This document shows positions 1-7,108 of a stretch of 7,391 nucleotides of DNA, piece by piece; the first letter of the stretch is position 1; every line of letters begins with the position of its first letter. Position numbers and translations under genes: made by a program. The DNA is from Lachnospiraceae bacterium UBA7012 (GTDB lineage Bacteria > Bacillota > Clostridia > Lachnospirales > Lachnospiraceae). The notes under the pieces were generated by a model. That model had not been told where the DNA came from, searched no databases, and was given only the letters and a program-made list of their open reading frames with translations. The DNA is taken from assembly GCA_002449595.1 (NCBI GenBank), contig DJXE01000151.1, positions 1 to 7,391 of the forward strand, in the 5' to 3' direction.

Positions 1-1382
1 AGCAACACTATAGTCTCGATGTGCTGCGTCCAGGGGAACTCGTCCACGCAGCAGCCCCGGACAGGGGCATAGCCTGCCGCCAGAAACGCGGGCAGGTCGC
101 GGGCGAGGCTCTTCGGCTTGCATGAGATGTAGAGGATGTGCGGGACGCCGAATTTCAGGATGCGCGGCAGAACCTTCGGGTGGATCCCGTCACGCGGCGG
201 ATCGAGGATGATCAGGTCCGGCTGGATGCCGATATGGTCGACCGCCTGCAGGACGTCGTCCGCGATGAATTCGCAGTTTGTGATGCCGTTGAGTGCCGCG
301 TTCTCTTTGGCAGCTTCGACTGCCTCGCGGACGATCTCGACGCCGATCACCCTGCCGGCCGCGGGCGCCATCATCAGCGCGATCGTGCCCGTGCCGCTGT
401 ACAGGTCGTAGATCACCGGTCCGGCCGCAGCGCCGCTCACTCCGGTTCCCTGCGGGATCACCTGGGAGAGATACTCCCGCGCCGTCCCGTAGAGTACCTC
501 AGCCCCGAAGCTGTTCGTCTGGAAGAAGGAGAAGGGCGTGATGCGGAAGCGCAGCCCGAGCAGTTTCTCATAGAAATAGTCCCGGCCGTACAGTATCGTC
601 GTCCCCTCGTCAATGATTGCATCCGCCGCCCGGTCGTTGACCGTGTGAAGGATGCCGGTGATGCTTCCCGCAAGGGGAAGTTCGAGCAGCGCGTCGCTAA
701 GCCCGCCGAGCAGGTCCGCCTCTGTGACTGCCGGCGCTGTCATTTCTGCCGCCGCAGGCTTCTCTGTATCCGCCCCCACAGCTTCCCGGCTCCGGAAAGC
801 GCTCTCTCCGTTCCAGGACGCCGTGACGAGGTCGATCATGATCTCGCCGGTGTGAAGCGCCTTGCGCACCATCAGGTGCCTGAGGTATCCCGTCTTTCTC
901 TTTTTATGGAAAAAGGCGATCCCCCGCGCATCAAAGTAATCCCTCACGGCGCGGATGATCCTGCGGTAGTCCTCGTCGACGATCTGACAGCCGTCCACAG
1001 TGACGATGTCGTAGAAGCTGCCCTTTTTGTGCATGCCGAGCGCCAGCGGCCCGTCCTTGTACTCATCGCCGAAGGAAAACTCCATCTTGTTCCGGTAGCC
1101 GAAGATCACGGGGCTCTTCCGGGCCGGCTCGAACCAGTCGAGCTTCCCGATCGCGTCGCAGGCGTCCGCGTCCACATAGCGCTTTGCCTCTTCAAACGCG
1201 CCCTGCAGAAGGTTCCTGACCTCCTTCTCCTTCAGCGCAAGCTGCTCCTCATAGCTCTTATCCAGATATCTGCATCCGCCGCATACGCCAAAATGCGGGC
1301 ACACAGGCGCGGCGACAGCCGGCTGGCCCGTTGCGTCCGTGGCGCGGAGTTCCTGCATCTCTCTCTGTTCTGTTATGCTCAT
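1..1382 (-). CDS. rlmD: 23S rRNA (uracil-C5)-methyltransferase, RumA/RlmD family (C-terminus cut by window edge)
   Basis: SAM-dependent enzyme that makes 5-methyluridine in 23S rRNA in the cytoplasm. Reading the minus strand gives an open frame with no stop down to base 1 (460 full codons). The iron-sulfur cysteines are C28, C34 and C37 (C-x5-C-x2-C) plus C132 in VDGC. The SAM loop is DLYSGTGT (326-333), the DPPR motif is at 394-397, and the catalytic cysteine is C421 in ISCKP. The C-terminal H-x-E base motif is present (H454, E456), so probably only a few residues are missing. The family's N-terminal TRAM domain is absent: the cysteine cluster begins at residue 28. An Ala/Glu/Thr-rich insert spans about 193-222. 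I chose the ATG at 1382 because it overlaps the upstream stop as ATGA and has GGAAG ahead; ATG 1358 is an alternative. The exact target (U1939, U747 or both) cannot be told from sequence. Confidence 0.93.
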   Translation of the reverse strand, partial: MSITEQREMQELRATDATGQPAVAAPVCPHFGVCGGCRYLDKSYEEQLALKEKEVRNLLQGAFEEAKRYVDADACDAIGKLDWFEPARKSPVIFGYRNKMEFSFGDEYKDGPLALGMHKKGSFYDIVTVDGCQIVDEDYRRIIRAVRDYFDARGIAFFHKKRKTGYLRHLMVRKALHTGEIMIDLVTASWNGESAFRSREAVGADTEKPAAAEMTAPAVTEADLLGGLSDALLELPLAGSITGILHTVNDRAADAIIDEGTTILYGRDYFYEKLLGLRFRITPFSFFQTNSFGAEVLYGTAREYLSQVIPQGTGVSGAAAGPVIYDLYSGTGTIALMMAPAAGRVIGVEIVREAVEAAKENAALNGITNCEFIADDVLQAVDHIGIQPDLIILDPPRDGIHPKVLPRILKFGVPHILYISCKPKSLARDLPAFLAAGYAPVRGCCVDEFPWTQHIETIVL

Positions 1383-1585
1383 ACTTCGTCTTCCAGGTCC
1401 GCGTCCACGAACTCATCCTCGAATTCATCGTCGTAATCCGCGTAGTAATCCGGCGCGAAGAAGCGGTACAGCGCGTACGCCGCAGCCGCCACGGCAATGA
1501 TCATGCCGGCAATGACGCAGATCTTGACGATCAGATCCGACTTTTTCTTCTTTCCTGCTGTCAGGCTTCCCGAGATCCTTTTCAT
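1379..1585 (-). CDS. Small single-pass membrane protein with acidic C-terminal tail, unknown function
   Basis: I do not recognise a named family. The 68-residue product has a short basic N-terminus (KKKK at 12-15), one hydrophobic helix at about 18-40 (rich in Ile, Val and Ala), then a tail at 46-68 in which about 13 of 23 residues are Asp or Glu. The positive-inside rule suggests the N-terminus is cytoplasmic and the acidic tail outside; that is inference. ATG 1585 is chosen because AAGGTG lies 6 bases upstream (1592-1597); a GTG at 1594 is in frame but forms part of that SD. The gene starts 21 bp after the pcrA stop, and its TGA overlaps the rlmD ATG. SD, coupling and a coherent protein architecture make it a likely real gene. 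No signal peptidase or lipobox motif is seen. Confidence 0.75.
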   Translation of the reverse strand: MKRISGSLTAGKKKKSDLIVKICVIAGMIIAVAAAAYALYRFFAPDYYADYDDEFEDEFVDADLEDEV

Positions 1586-1591
1586 TTGTGT

Positions 1592-1597
1592 CACCTT
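1592..1597 (-). promoter_or_regulatory. Ribosome binding site of the small membrane protein gene
   Basis: AAGGTG on the minus strand, 6 bases before ATG 1585. It overlaps the in-frame GTG at 1594, which argues against that GTG as the start. Confidence 0.65.
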
Positions 1598-1606
1598 GCC
1601 TGTCTC

Positions 1607-4051
1607 TTATACTTTTTCAAGCCGCGCAAACGCAGCATACATGATCTTCTGTCCCGCCTCGTCGAACATCACCGTCACCTTGTAATCCCGCGGGTTCTCT
1701 TCGATCTTGAGGACGGTTCCCTCTCCGTATTTGATATGTCTGACGCGGTCCCCCTCGACGTAGTCCGGCTTCGTGCCTGCCGCAGGCATCCCCTTCTGGA
1801 GGGAAGTCGCCTGCTTCGCGATAAAGGGCTTGCGCTCCTCTTTCGTGTGCGGCGGCACATAGACTGCTTTCGGCCTCCGGTCCGTCCTCGGCGCTCCTGC
1901 GCCGTAAGAGCTCAATCCGTGATAGCCGGCGGAGCCGTAGCCTTCCCCGCCATAGCTCTTGGAATCGTAACCCTGCGAGCCATAACCCTGCGAGCCGTGG
2001 CCGCCGCGGCCGCGGGAGCGGTACCCGCGATCCGAAAAGTCATCTGAATCCGGAAGATCGTCAAAATCCAGCCGCATGCTGTCGTCCCTGCGCCCGGAGA
2101 GCGCGACCGGCTTCTCGTCGAGCAGCTCCTGCGGGATCTCGAGGACGAAGCGGCTGATGCCGCTGTAGTGGACGTCGCCCCGCATCATGCGGCTCATCGC
2201 GTAGGTGAGCGTCAGCTCCTCCTTCGCGCGCGTGATCCCGACGTAGGCGAGGCGTCTCTCCTCCTCCACGGCGTCGTCGTCCGCGTCGTCGATGGACATC
2301 CGGCTGGGGAACAGCCCGTCCTCCATGCCGGCCATGTAGACGTGCGGGAACTCCAGTCCCTTCGCGCTGTGCAGCGTCATGAGCAGGACCCGGTCGTCCC
2401 CCTCTTCCACGTCGTCGATGTCGGCGATCAGTGCGACCTCCTCCAGGAATCCGCTGAGGGTCGCTCCCTCTTCGGACAGCTCCCTGCTCTCCTCGTAAGA
2501 AGCGGCTTTACTGATCAGTTCATCGATATTGGCGATGCGGTCCTCCGCGTCCTCTTCTTCAGACGCACGGAGTTCCTCCTCATAATTTGTCTTCTCAACT
2601 ACGTGCCGGATGAGGTTCTGGACGGAAGCCGTCTTCGCGAACTCCCGGAACTCCAGGATCAGGTCCGTGAATTCCTTCACCTTGACGCTGGCCCGCCCGA
2701 TCCCCGCGAGGCAGAGTTCATCGCACATCGCGTCGAACAGGTTCATGCTCTGCTGCGCGGCGAAATCGGTCATCCTGCCGATCGTGGTGGCGCCGATGCC
2801 GCGGCGGGGCACGTTGATGATCCTGCGGACGGCGAGGTCGTCAACCGCGTTGCAGACCGTCTTCAGGTAGGCGAGCATGTCGCGGATCTCCCGGCGCTCA
2901 TAGAAGTTGGTTCCCCCGACCACGTTGTAGGGGACCGATTCCATGATCAGCTTTTCCTCCAGGAGCCGGGACTGCGCGTTCGTCCGGTAGAGCACCGCGA
3001 AGTCCTTGTAGGACAGCTTCCTGTCCTTTCTCATGCAGCGCTCGATGTCCTGCGCGATGAACGCCGCCTCCTCCGGCGCCGTCTGGAACGCGCGGAAGTG
3101 GATGAGGCTGCCCTCCCCGAGGTCGGTCCGGAGCGTCTTGCTCTTTCTCTTCGTATTGTTTTTGATGACCGCGTTCGCCGCACTCAGTACGTTCTGCGTC
3201 GAGCGGTAGTTCTGCTCGAGCCGGACGACGAAGGCGTCGGGATAGAGCTTTTCAAAATCGAGGATATTGCGGATGTTCGCGCCGCGGAACTTGTAGATCG
3301 ACTGGTCGTCGTCGCCGACGACGCAGAGGTTCCGGTACTTTCCTGCCAGCAGACGGATCAGTTCGAACTGGGCCGTGTTGGTGTCCTGGTACTCGTCGAC
3401 CATGATGTATTTGAAGCGGTCCTGATAGTAGTGCAGGACTTCTTCATCCGCATTGAAAAGCTCAACGGTCAGCATCAGCAGATCGTCAAAATCAAGCGCG
3501 TTGTTGCTGCGCAGCGTCCGCTGGTACTCGTCATACGCCTCGGCGATCACGCGCTCGCGGTAATCCCGCGCCGTGTCCTCGCGGTAGCGCAGCGGCGTCA
3601 CCAGTTCATTCTTCGCCGACGAGATTGCGGAGAGCACCGCGCGGGGTGCCATCTCCTTGGGGTCGACGCCGAGCTTCTTCAGGATGTCCTTGATCACGGT
3701 CTTCTGGTCGTCGGTATCGTAGATCGCAAAAGAGGTGTCGTACCCGATCCTGTCGATATAGCGCCGCAGGATCCGCGCGCACATGGAGTGGAACGTGGAG
3801 ACCCAGATGCTCTCCGAGCCGAAGCCGACGAGCTTGTCCACGCGCTCCCGCATCTCGCCCGCGGCCTTGTTGGTGAAGGTGATCGCGAGGATATTCCAGG
3901 GGTTCACGCCGCACTCGTCGATCAGCCAGGCGATCCTGTGCGTGATGACGCGCGTCTTTCCGCTGCCCGCGCCCGCGAGAATGAGGACCGGACCCTCCGT
4001 CTGCATGACCGCGCTCTTCTGTTCTTTGTTCAGTGAATCATATATGCTCAT
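1607..4051 (-). CDS. pcrA: ATP-dependent 3'-5' DNA helicase PcrA (UvrD/Rep family, SF1A)
   Basis: Helicase that unwinds DNA in repair, replication restart and removal of recombinase or stalled RNA polymerase. The 814-residue product has all SF1A motifs: Q motif around LNKEQ (Q11), Walker A AGAGSGKT (26-33), motif Ia TFTNKAA (58-64), Walker B DEYQDTN (D219, E220), motif III GDDDQSIYKFRGA (246-258), motif IV QNYRS (280-284), motif V TLHSAKGLEF (559-568) and motif VI VGITRAKEEL (604-613). Residues 676-719 form a Gly/Tyr/Ser-rich linker starting with RSRGRGG. A Tudor-like C-terminal domain follows at about 763-814 (GDRVRHIKYGEGTV), the part that contacts RNA polymerase in Bacillus PcrA. An upstream in-frame GTG at 4087 would add 12 residues inside recN, but ATG 4051 puts the Q motif at the usual distance from the N-terminus. 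The gene begins 13 bp after the recN stop. Length is slightly above the usual 730-780 because of the linker. Confidence 0.97.
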   Translation of the reverse strand: MSIYDSLNKEQKSAVMQTEGPVLILAGAGSGKTRVITHRIAWLIDECGVNPWNILAITFTNKAAGEMRERVDKLVGFGSESIWVSTFHSMCARILRRYIDRIGYDTSFAIYDTDDQKTVIKDILKKLGVDPKEMAPRAVLSAISSAKNELVTPLRYREDTARDYRERVIAEAYDEYQRTLRSNNALDFDDLLMLTVELFNADEEVLHYYQDRFKYIMVDEYQDTNTAQFELIRLLAGKYRNLCVVGDDDQSIYKFRGANIRNILDFEKLYPDAFVVRLEQNYRSTQNVLSAANAVIKNNTKRKSKTLRTDLGEGSLIHFRAFQTAPEEAAFIAQDIERCMRKDRKLSYKDFAVLYRTNAQSRLLEEKLIMESVPYNVVGGTNFYERREIRDMLAYLKTVCNAVDDLAVRRIINVPRRGIGATTIGRMTDFAAQQSMNLFDAMCDELCLAGIGRASVKVKEFTDLILEFREFAKTASVQNLIRHVVEKTNYEEELRASEEEDAEDRIANIDELISKAASYEESRELSEEGATLSGFLEEVALIADIDDVEEGDDRVLLMTLHSAKGLEFPHVYMAGMEDGLFPSRMSIDDADDDAVEEERRLAYVGITRAKEELTLTYAMSRMMRGDVHYSGISRFVLEIPQELLDEKPVALSGRRDDSMRLDFDDLPDSDDFSDRGYRSRGRGGHGSQGYGSQGYDSKSYGGEGYGSAGYHGLSSYGAGAPRTDRRPKAVYVPPHTKEERKPFIAKQATSLQKGMPAAGTKPDYVEGDRVRHIKYGEGTVLKIEENPRDYKVTVMFDEAGQKIMYAAFARLEKV
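1967..1996 (-). repeat. 15-bp tandem direct repeat (two copies) inside pcrA
   Basis: Two adjacent 15-base units (1967-1981 and 1982-1996) match at 14 of 15 positions and encode GSQGY twice (residues 686-695). They lie in the Gly/Tyr/Ser linker, whose further GY-type units (up to residue 719) are diverged at DNA level. The repeat stays in frame, consistent with growth of the linker by replication slippage. Confidence 0.9.
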
Positions 4052-4064
4052 AAACTTAAGATCG

Positions 4065-5765
4065 TCACTCCTTATTCTGCAGCGCACCCTTCGCGCGCCG
4101 CGCGTTTTCGCGCATCTCCCTCGCGTTCGCGAGGCCCGCCTCCGTGACGGTGTCCCCGCCGAGGAGCCGCGCCAGTTCGCCGAGGCTCTCCTCCTCCCCG
4201 AGCTTCTCGATCGAAGTCCGGGTCCGCCCGTCCGCCGTCTCCTTCCGGATGCGGAAATGGACGTCCTCCATCGCCGCGATCTGCGGGAGGTGCGTGATGC
4301 AGAGGATCTGGTACCGGCCGGCGAGCCGTCCCATCTTCTCCGCGACCTTCCACGCCGTCTGGCCGCTGATGCCGCTGTCGATCTCGTCGAACACGAAGGT
4401 CGGCGTCTCTTCCCTGCCGGCGAAGACGGTCTTGAGCGCCAGCATGATGCGGGACAGCTCGCCGCCGCTCGCGATCTGGTCGAGCGGGCGAAGCGCCTCG
4501 CCCTCGTTCATCGAGATGAGGAACCGCACGTGGTCCATGCCGTCCGCCGTCAGATGCGTCTCGTCGCTGCGGATGTCCGTCTCAAATTCCACGTGCGCGA
4601 AGTTCAGGTCACTGAGCGCATCTCTCATCTTTTCGGAGAAAACAGTTCCGGCCTCCCTCCTGTCCTTCGACAGCGCAAGGCACAGTTCCCGCAGCTCCTG
4701 CTTCGTCTCTTCTATTCTGCTGAGGAGTTCCTGCCTCCTCCTGTCGTATCCCGTCAGTTCTTCTTCCCTCGCCCTGCGCGCCTCCAGCGCCGCAAGGATC
4801 TCCGGGATCGACTTCCCGTATTTGCCCTTCAGGTGGTTGATGAGGTCCAGCCGCTGCGTGACCTCCTCAAATTCCCCGGGGTCAAAGGTGAGCTCGTCCG
4901 CGTAGTCACTGATCGCGCGCCCGAAGTCCGCGAGCAGGCTGTCGATGTCCGAGAGCTGGGACGTGATGTCGTCCAGCGCCGGGTCCACGCCGGAGAGCGC
5001 CGAGAGCTGCCGGAGGGCGTGGGCGATCTGCGTGTCCGCACTGCCGTCTTCCCCGCCGGTGAGGCCGCCCGCCGCTGCTGCGGCCGCCATGAGCCGCTCG
5101 TGGCTCTCGAGCTGCCGGTACCGGCTCTCGAGCTGTTCGTCCTCTCCCTCTTTTAAATTGGCGTTCTCGATCTCGCTGATCTCGTAGCGGCACAGGTCGA
5201 GTTCCCGCATGCGCTGCGACTCGTCCAGGTCGTCCTCGGCGAAGGCGCTCTCCAGTTCATGGAGCTTCCGCGCCGTCTTCTCCGTGCGGTGCCTGAGATC
5301 CACGGTCTTTTCCCCCGCGAATTCGTCGAGTGTCAGGAGCTGGTTCTCTTTTCGCAGAAGTCTCTGGTTCTCCCGCTGCCCGTAGACGTCGATCAGGACG
5401 TCGCCGATCTCCCGCAGCTGCCGCACCGGCACGGTCTCGCCCGAGACCATGCAGCTGCTGCGCCCGGGGTAGATCCGTCTCTTGATGAACAGGGTCCCGT
5501 CCTCCTCGAGGGGAACGTCCATCGCGAGGATGCGCTGCTTCTGTTCCTCGGAGTCGGCTGCGAACACCGCCTCGATGAGGGCGTACTCCGCCCCCGTCCG
5601 GATGATGCCCGCGTCCGCGCGGTCGCCGAGCGCGAGCCCGATCGAGCCGATCACCACGGATTTGCCGGCGCCCGTCTCACCGGTGAGGATGTTGAGCCCT
5701 GCGCCGAAGCTGATCTCCTCTTCCTCGATCAGCGCGAGATTTTTCACATGAAGGCTTAAGAGCAT
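4065..5765 (-). CDS. recN: DNA repair protein RecN (SMC-like ATPase)
   Basis: SMC-like ATPase that acts early in double-strand-break repair and recruits or organises DNA ends on the nucleoid. The 566-residue length is normal for the family. Walker A is GETGAGKS (29-36). The ABC signature is ASGGELSR (S433 to about 439), Walker B ends in DE (D460, E461) within VFDEIDSGISG, and the switch histidine is H492 in THLPQIA. The middle (about 150-370) is charged and heptad-like, as expected for the short coiled-coil arm, with six alanines at 227-232. ATG 5765 has GGAG 5 bases upstream (5771-5774) and lies 20 bp after argR. The last two codons before the TGA also form an AAGGAG that could serve pcrA. 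In Bacillus recN is SOS-controlled; no LexA/DinR site is visible in the short upstream gap. Confidence 0.97.
   Translation of the reverse strand: MLLSLHVKNLALIEEEEISFGAGLNILTGETGAGKSVVIGSIGLALGDRADAGIIRTGAEYALIEAVFAADSEEQKQRILAMDVPLEEDGTLFIKRRIYPGRSSCMVSGETVPVRQLREIGDVLIDVYGQRENQRLLRKENQLLTLDEFAGEKTVDLRHRTEKTARKLHELESAFAEDDLDESQRMRELDLCRYEISEIENANLKEGEDEQLESRYRQLESHERLMAAAAAAGGLTGGEDGSADTQIAHALRQLSALSGVDPALDDITSQLSDIDSLLADFGRAISDYADELTFDPGEFEEVTQRLDLINHLKGKYGKSIPEILAALEARRAREEELTGYDRRRQELLSRIEETKQELRELCLALSKDRREAGTVFSEKMRDALSDLNFAHVEFETDIRSDETHLTADGMDHVRFLISMNEGEALRPLDQIASGGELSRIMLALKTVFAGREETPTFVFDEIDSGISGQTAWKVAEKMGRLAGRYQILCITHLPQIAAMEDVHFRIRKETADGRTRTSIEKLGEEESLGELARLLGGDTVTEAGLANAREMRENARRAKGALQNKE
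4068..4073 (-). promoter_or_regulatory. Possible ribosome binding site of pcrA, within the recN end
   Basis: AAGGAG on the minus strand forms the last two sense codons of recN, directly before its TGA. It is the only good SD near the pcrA start, but the spacer to ATG 4051 is 16 bases, longer than the usual 5-10. No ATG, GTG or TTG in the pcrA frame lies closer to it, so translation may depend on coupling with recN. Confidence 0.45.
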
Positions 5766-5785
5766 GTTCTCTCCGTCCCTGCGCC

Positions 5786-6238
5786 TTAGCTGCGCAGCAT
5801 CTCACGGATCCTGTCCATCACGCCGGCCGTCGCTTCATTCGTCCGGATCGCCGCCATGATCGTGTCGTCGCCGGCGATGCAGCCGACCATCTCCTCGATC
5901 TGCAGCGCGTCCAGCGCGGCCGCGACCGCCATCGCCATGCCGGATACGGTCTTGATCACCAGGATATTCTGCGCCCGGTCCATCGACAGGAACCCGGCAC
6001 GCAGCACGTCGGCGTACTTGTTGCCGAGCGACGCGTCCGGTCCCTTCATGATGACGTACTTCTGGCGGCCGCCCGCCGTCTGCACCTTCGTCAGCATGAG
6101 ATCCCGGATATCCCTGGACACCGTCGCCTGCGTGACTTCAAAGCCCTCCGCCCGCAGTGCGTCCGCGAGTTCTTCCTGCGTCTCCACCACTCTGCTGCCG
6201 ATGATCTCCAGGATCTTTTCGTGTCTGTCTTTTTTCAT
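5786..6238 (-). CDS. argR: Arginine repressor ArgR/AhrC
   Basis: Arginine-sensing transcription factor that, as a hexamer, represses arginine synthesis and in Bacillus activates catabolism. The 150-residue product is full length. The N-terminal winged helix-turn-helix covers about 3-65, with the recognition helix in ATVSRDIRDL (38-47). The C-terminal oligomerisation and arginine-binding domain runs from about 75, with GDD (D124, D125) in the conserved AGDDTI loop that contacts arginine. ATG 6238 has GAGGA 8 bases upstream (6247-6251). It sits between nadK and recN, the usual place in Clostridia, and has no arginine pathway gene beside it here, so it probably acts in trans. I could not make out a convincing ARG box ahead of it. 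Confidence 0.97.
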   Translation of the reverse strand: MKKDRHEKILEIIGSRVVETQEELADALRAEGFEVTQATVSRDIRDLMLTKVQTAGGRQKYVIMKGPDASLGNKYADVLRAGFLSMDRAQNILVIKTVSGMAMAVAAALDALQIEEMVGCIAGDDTIMAAIRTNEATAGVMDRIREMLRS

Positions 6239-6246
6239 ATCTTGTT

Positions 6247-6251
6247 TCCTC
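6247..6251 (-). promoter_or_regulatory. Ribosome binding site of argR
   Basis: GAGGA on the minus strand, 8 bases before ATG 6238. It overlaps one arm of a small CCTC-AGC-GAGG inverted repeat (6248-6258). Confidence 0.7.
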
Positions 6252-6280
6252 GCTGAGGCAAAAGCTGCGAATGTCGCTTA

Positions 6281-7108
6281 TCAGTTCATCTTCCGATGCA
6301 GGACTTCCAGGAAGCTGGTCCTGCTCAGCCGCACGAGGAGCGCGCGCCGTCCCGCCTTCCGGATCCCGATCCGGTCGCCGGCACACATCCTCACGCCGGG
6401 ATTGCCGTCAAAGGAGGCCTCCGCCTCGATGCTGTCCCGGGATGCGCTCTCATCCTTCGAGACCTCCACCTCGATCTCCTCCTCCGCCGAGAGGACGATG
6501 CTCCTCGTCCCGAGCGTGTGGGGACAGATCGGCGTGATGAGGATCATCTGGGCGGAAGGTTCGACGATCGGGCCGCCCGCGGACAGGTTGTAGGCCGTGG
6601 ACCCCGTCGGCGTCGAGATGATCATTCCGTCCGCGCGGAACGCGTTCAGGAACTGGCCGCCGATGTAGACGTTGTAGGTCACCATGTGCGGCGTTCCGGT
6701 TCTCGCGATGACCGCGTCGTTTAACGCGTAGTGCACGCCGCCCGCCGCGTCAAAGCCCTTCAGCATCATGCGCTCTTCGATGCCGAAGTTCCCGGAGAGG
6801 ACGTGCGTCAGCCCGCTCTCCCACTTGTCCCGCTCGATCTCCGTGAGGTAGCCGAGCGTCCCGAGGTTGATCCCGAGGATCGGGATGTCCCTGCCGTTTA
6901 AGTCGCGCGCGGCGCGCAGCACCGTGCCGTCGCCGCCCAGGACCAGCAGGCAGTCCGTCCCGTCGGGGATCCGGCTGCGTCCGTTCTCTGCCGCGCAAAG
7001 TTCGCAGGGAAAACCCTTTTCCCTGATGAATCTGAGGATCTCCTCCCCGAGCTGCGCGGTGCCTTCCTTCTCTTTGTTGACGACAAGGGCGTAATCATGA
7101 AAAAGCAC
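6281..7108 (-). CDS. nadK: NAD kinase (ATP- or polyphosphate-NAD kinase)
   Basis: Cytosolic enzyme that phosphorylates NAD+ to NADP+, the only known de novo route to NADP. The 275-residue protein has the family hallmarks: GGDGT (58-62, catalytic D60), the GINLGTLGYL segment (79-88), the ND pair (N130, D131) at the position of the usual NE/D motif, and the very conserved DGMIISTPTGSTAY (160-173). The start is GTG 7108, supported by GGAGG 9 bases upstream and by full alignment of the Rossmann-like N-terminus (YALVVN). The first 14 bases overlap the end of tlyA, which suggests coupled translation. The stop lies 42 bp before argR. Confidence 0.97.
   Translation of the reverse strand: MLFHDYALVVNKEKEGTAQLGEEILRFIREKGFPCELCAAENGRSRIPDGTDCLLVLGGDGTVLRAARDLNGRDIPILGINLGTLGYLTEIERDKWESGLTHVLSGNFGIEERMMLKGFDAAGGVHYALNDAVIARTGTPHMVTYNVYIGGQFLNAFRADGMIISTPTGSTAYNLSAGGPIVEPSAQMILITPICPHTLGTRSIVLSAEEEIEVEVSKDESASRDSIEAEASFDGNPGVRMCAGDRIGIRKAGRRALLVRLSRTSFLEVLHRKMN

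Noticed and set aside
138..1436. Plus-strand open frame of 432 codons opposite rlmD
   Set aside because: The opposite strand encodes RlmD with cysteine cluster, SAM loop and catalytic cysteine. The plus frame shows no known motif and is a shadow of codon bias.
2168..4036. Plus-strand open frame of 622 codons opposite pcrA
   Set aside because: It is fully antisense to a helicase with every motif intact. Its composition (rich in Arg, Val, Asp, Leu, His) is that of a GC-rich shadow frame, and no domain is recognisable.
5062..5088. GC-rich run encoding six alanines in RecN
   Set aside because: It lies in the variable coiled-coil arm and is explained by Ala codons in a GC-rich genome; no repeat unit longer than a codon is seen.
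3783..5156. Plus-strand open frame of 457 codons opposite pcrA 5' end and recN
   Set aside because: It runs across the junction of two well-supported minus-strand genes and has no recognisable domain.
6239..6280. Possible ARG box or internal promoter ahead of argR
   Set aside because: The gap is only 42 bp and I could not find a convincing ARG-box palindrome or a -35/-10 pair.
5856..6593. Plus-strand open frame of 245 codons opposite argR and nadK
   Set aside because: It is Ser/Arg-rich, without motifs, and antisense to two conserved genes.
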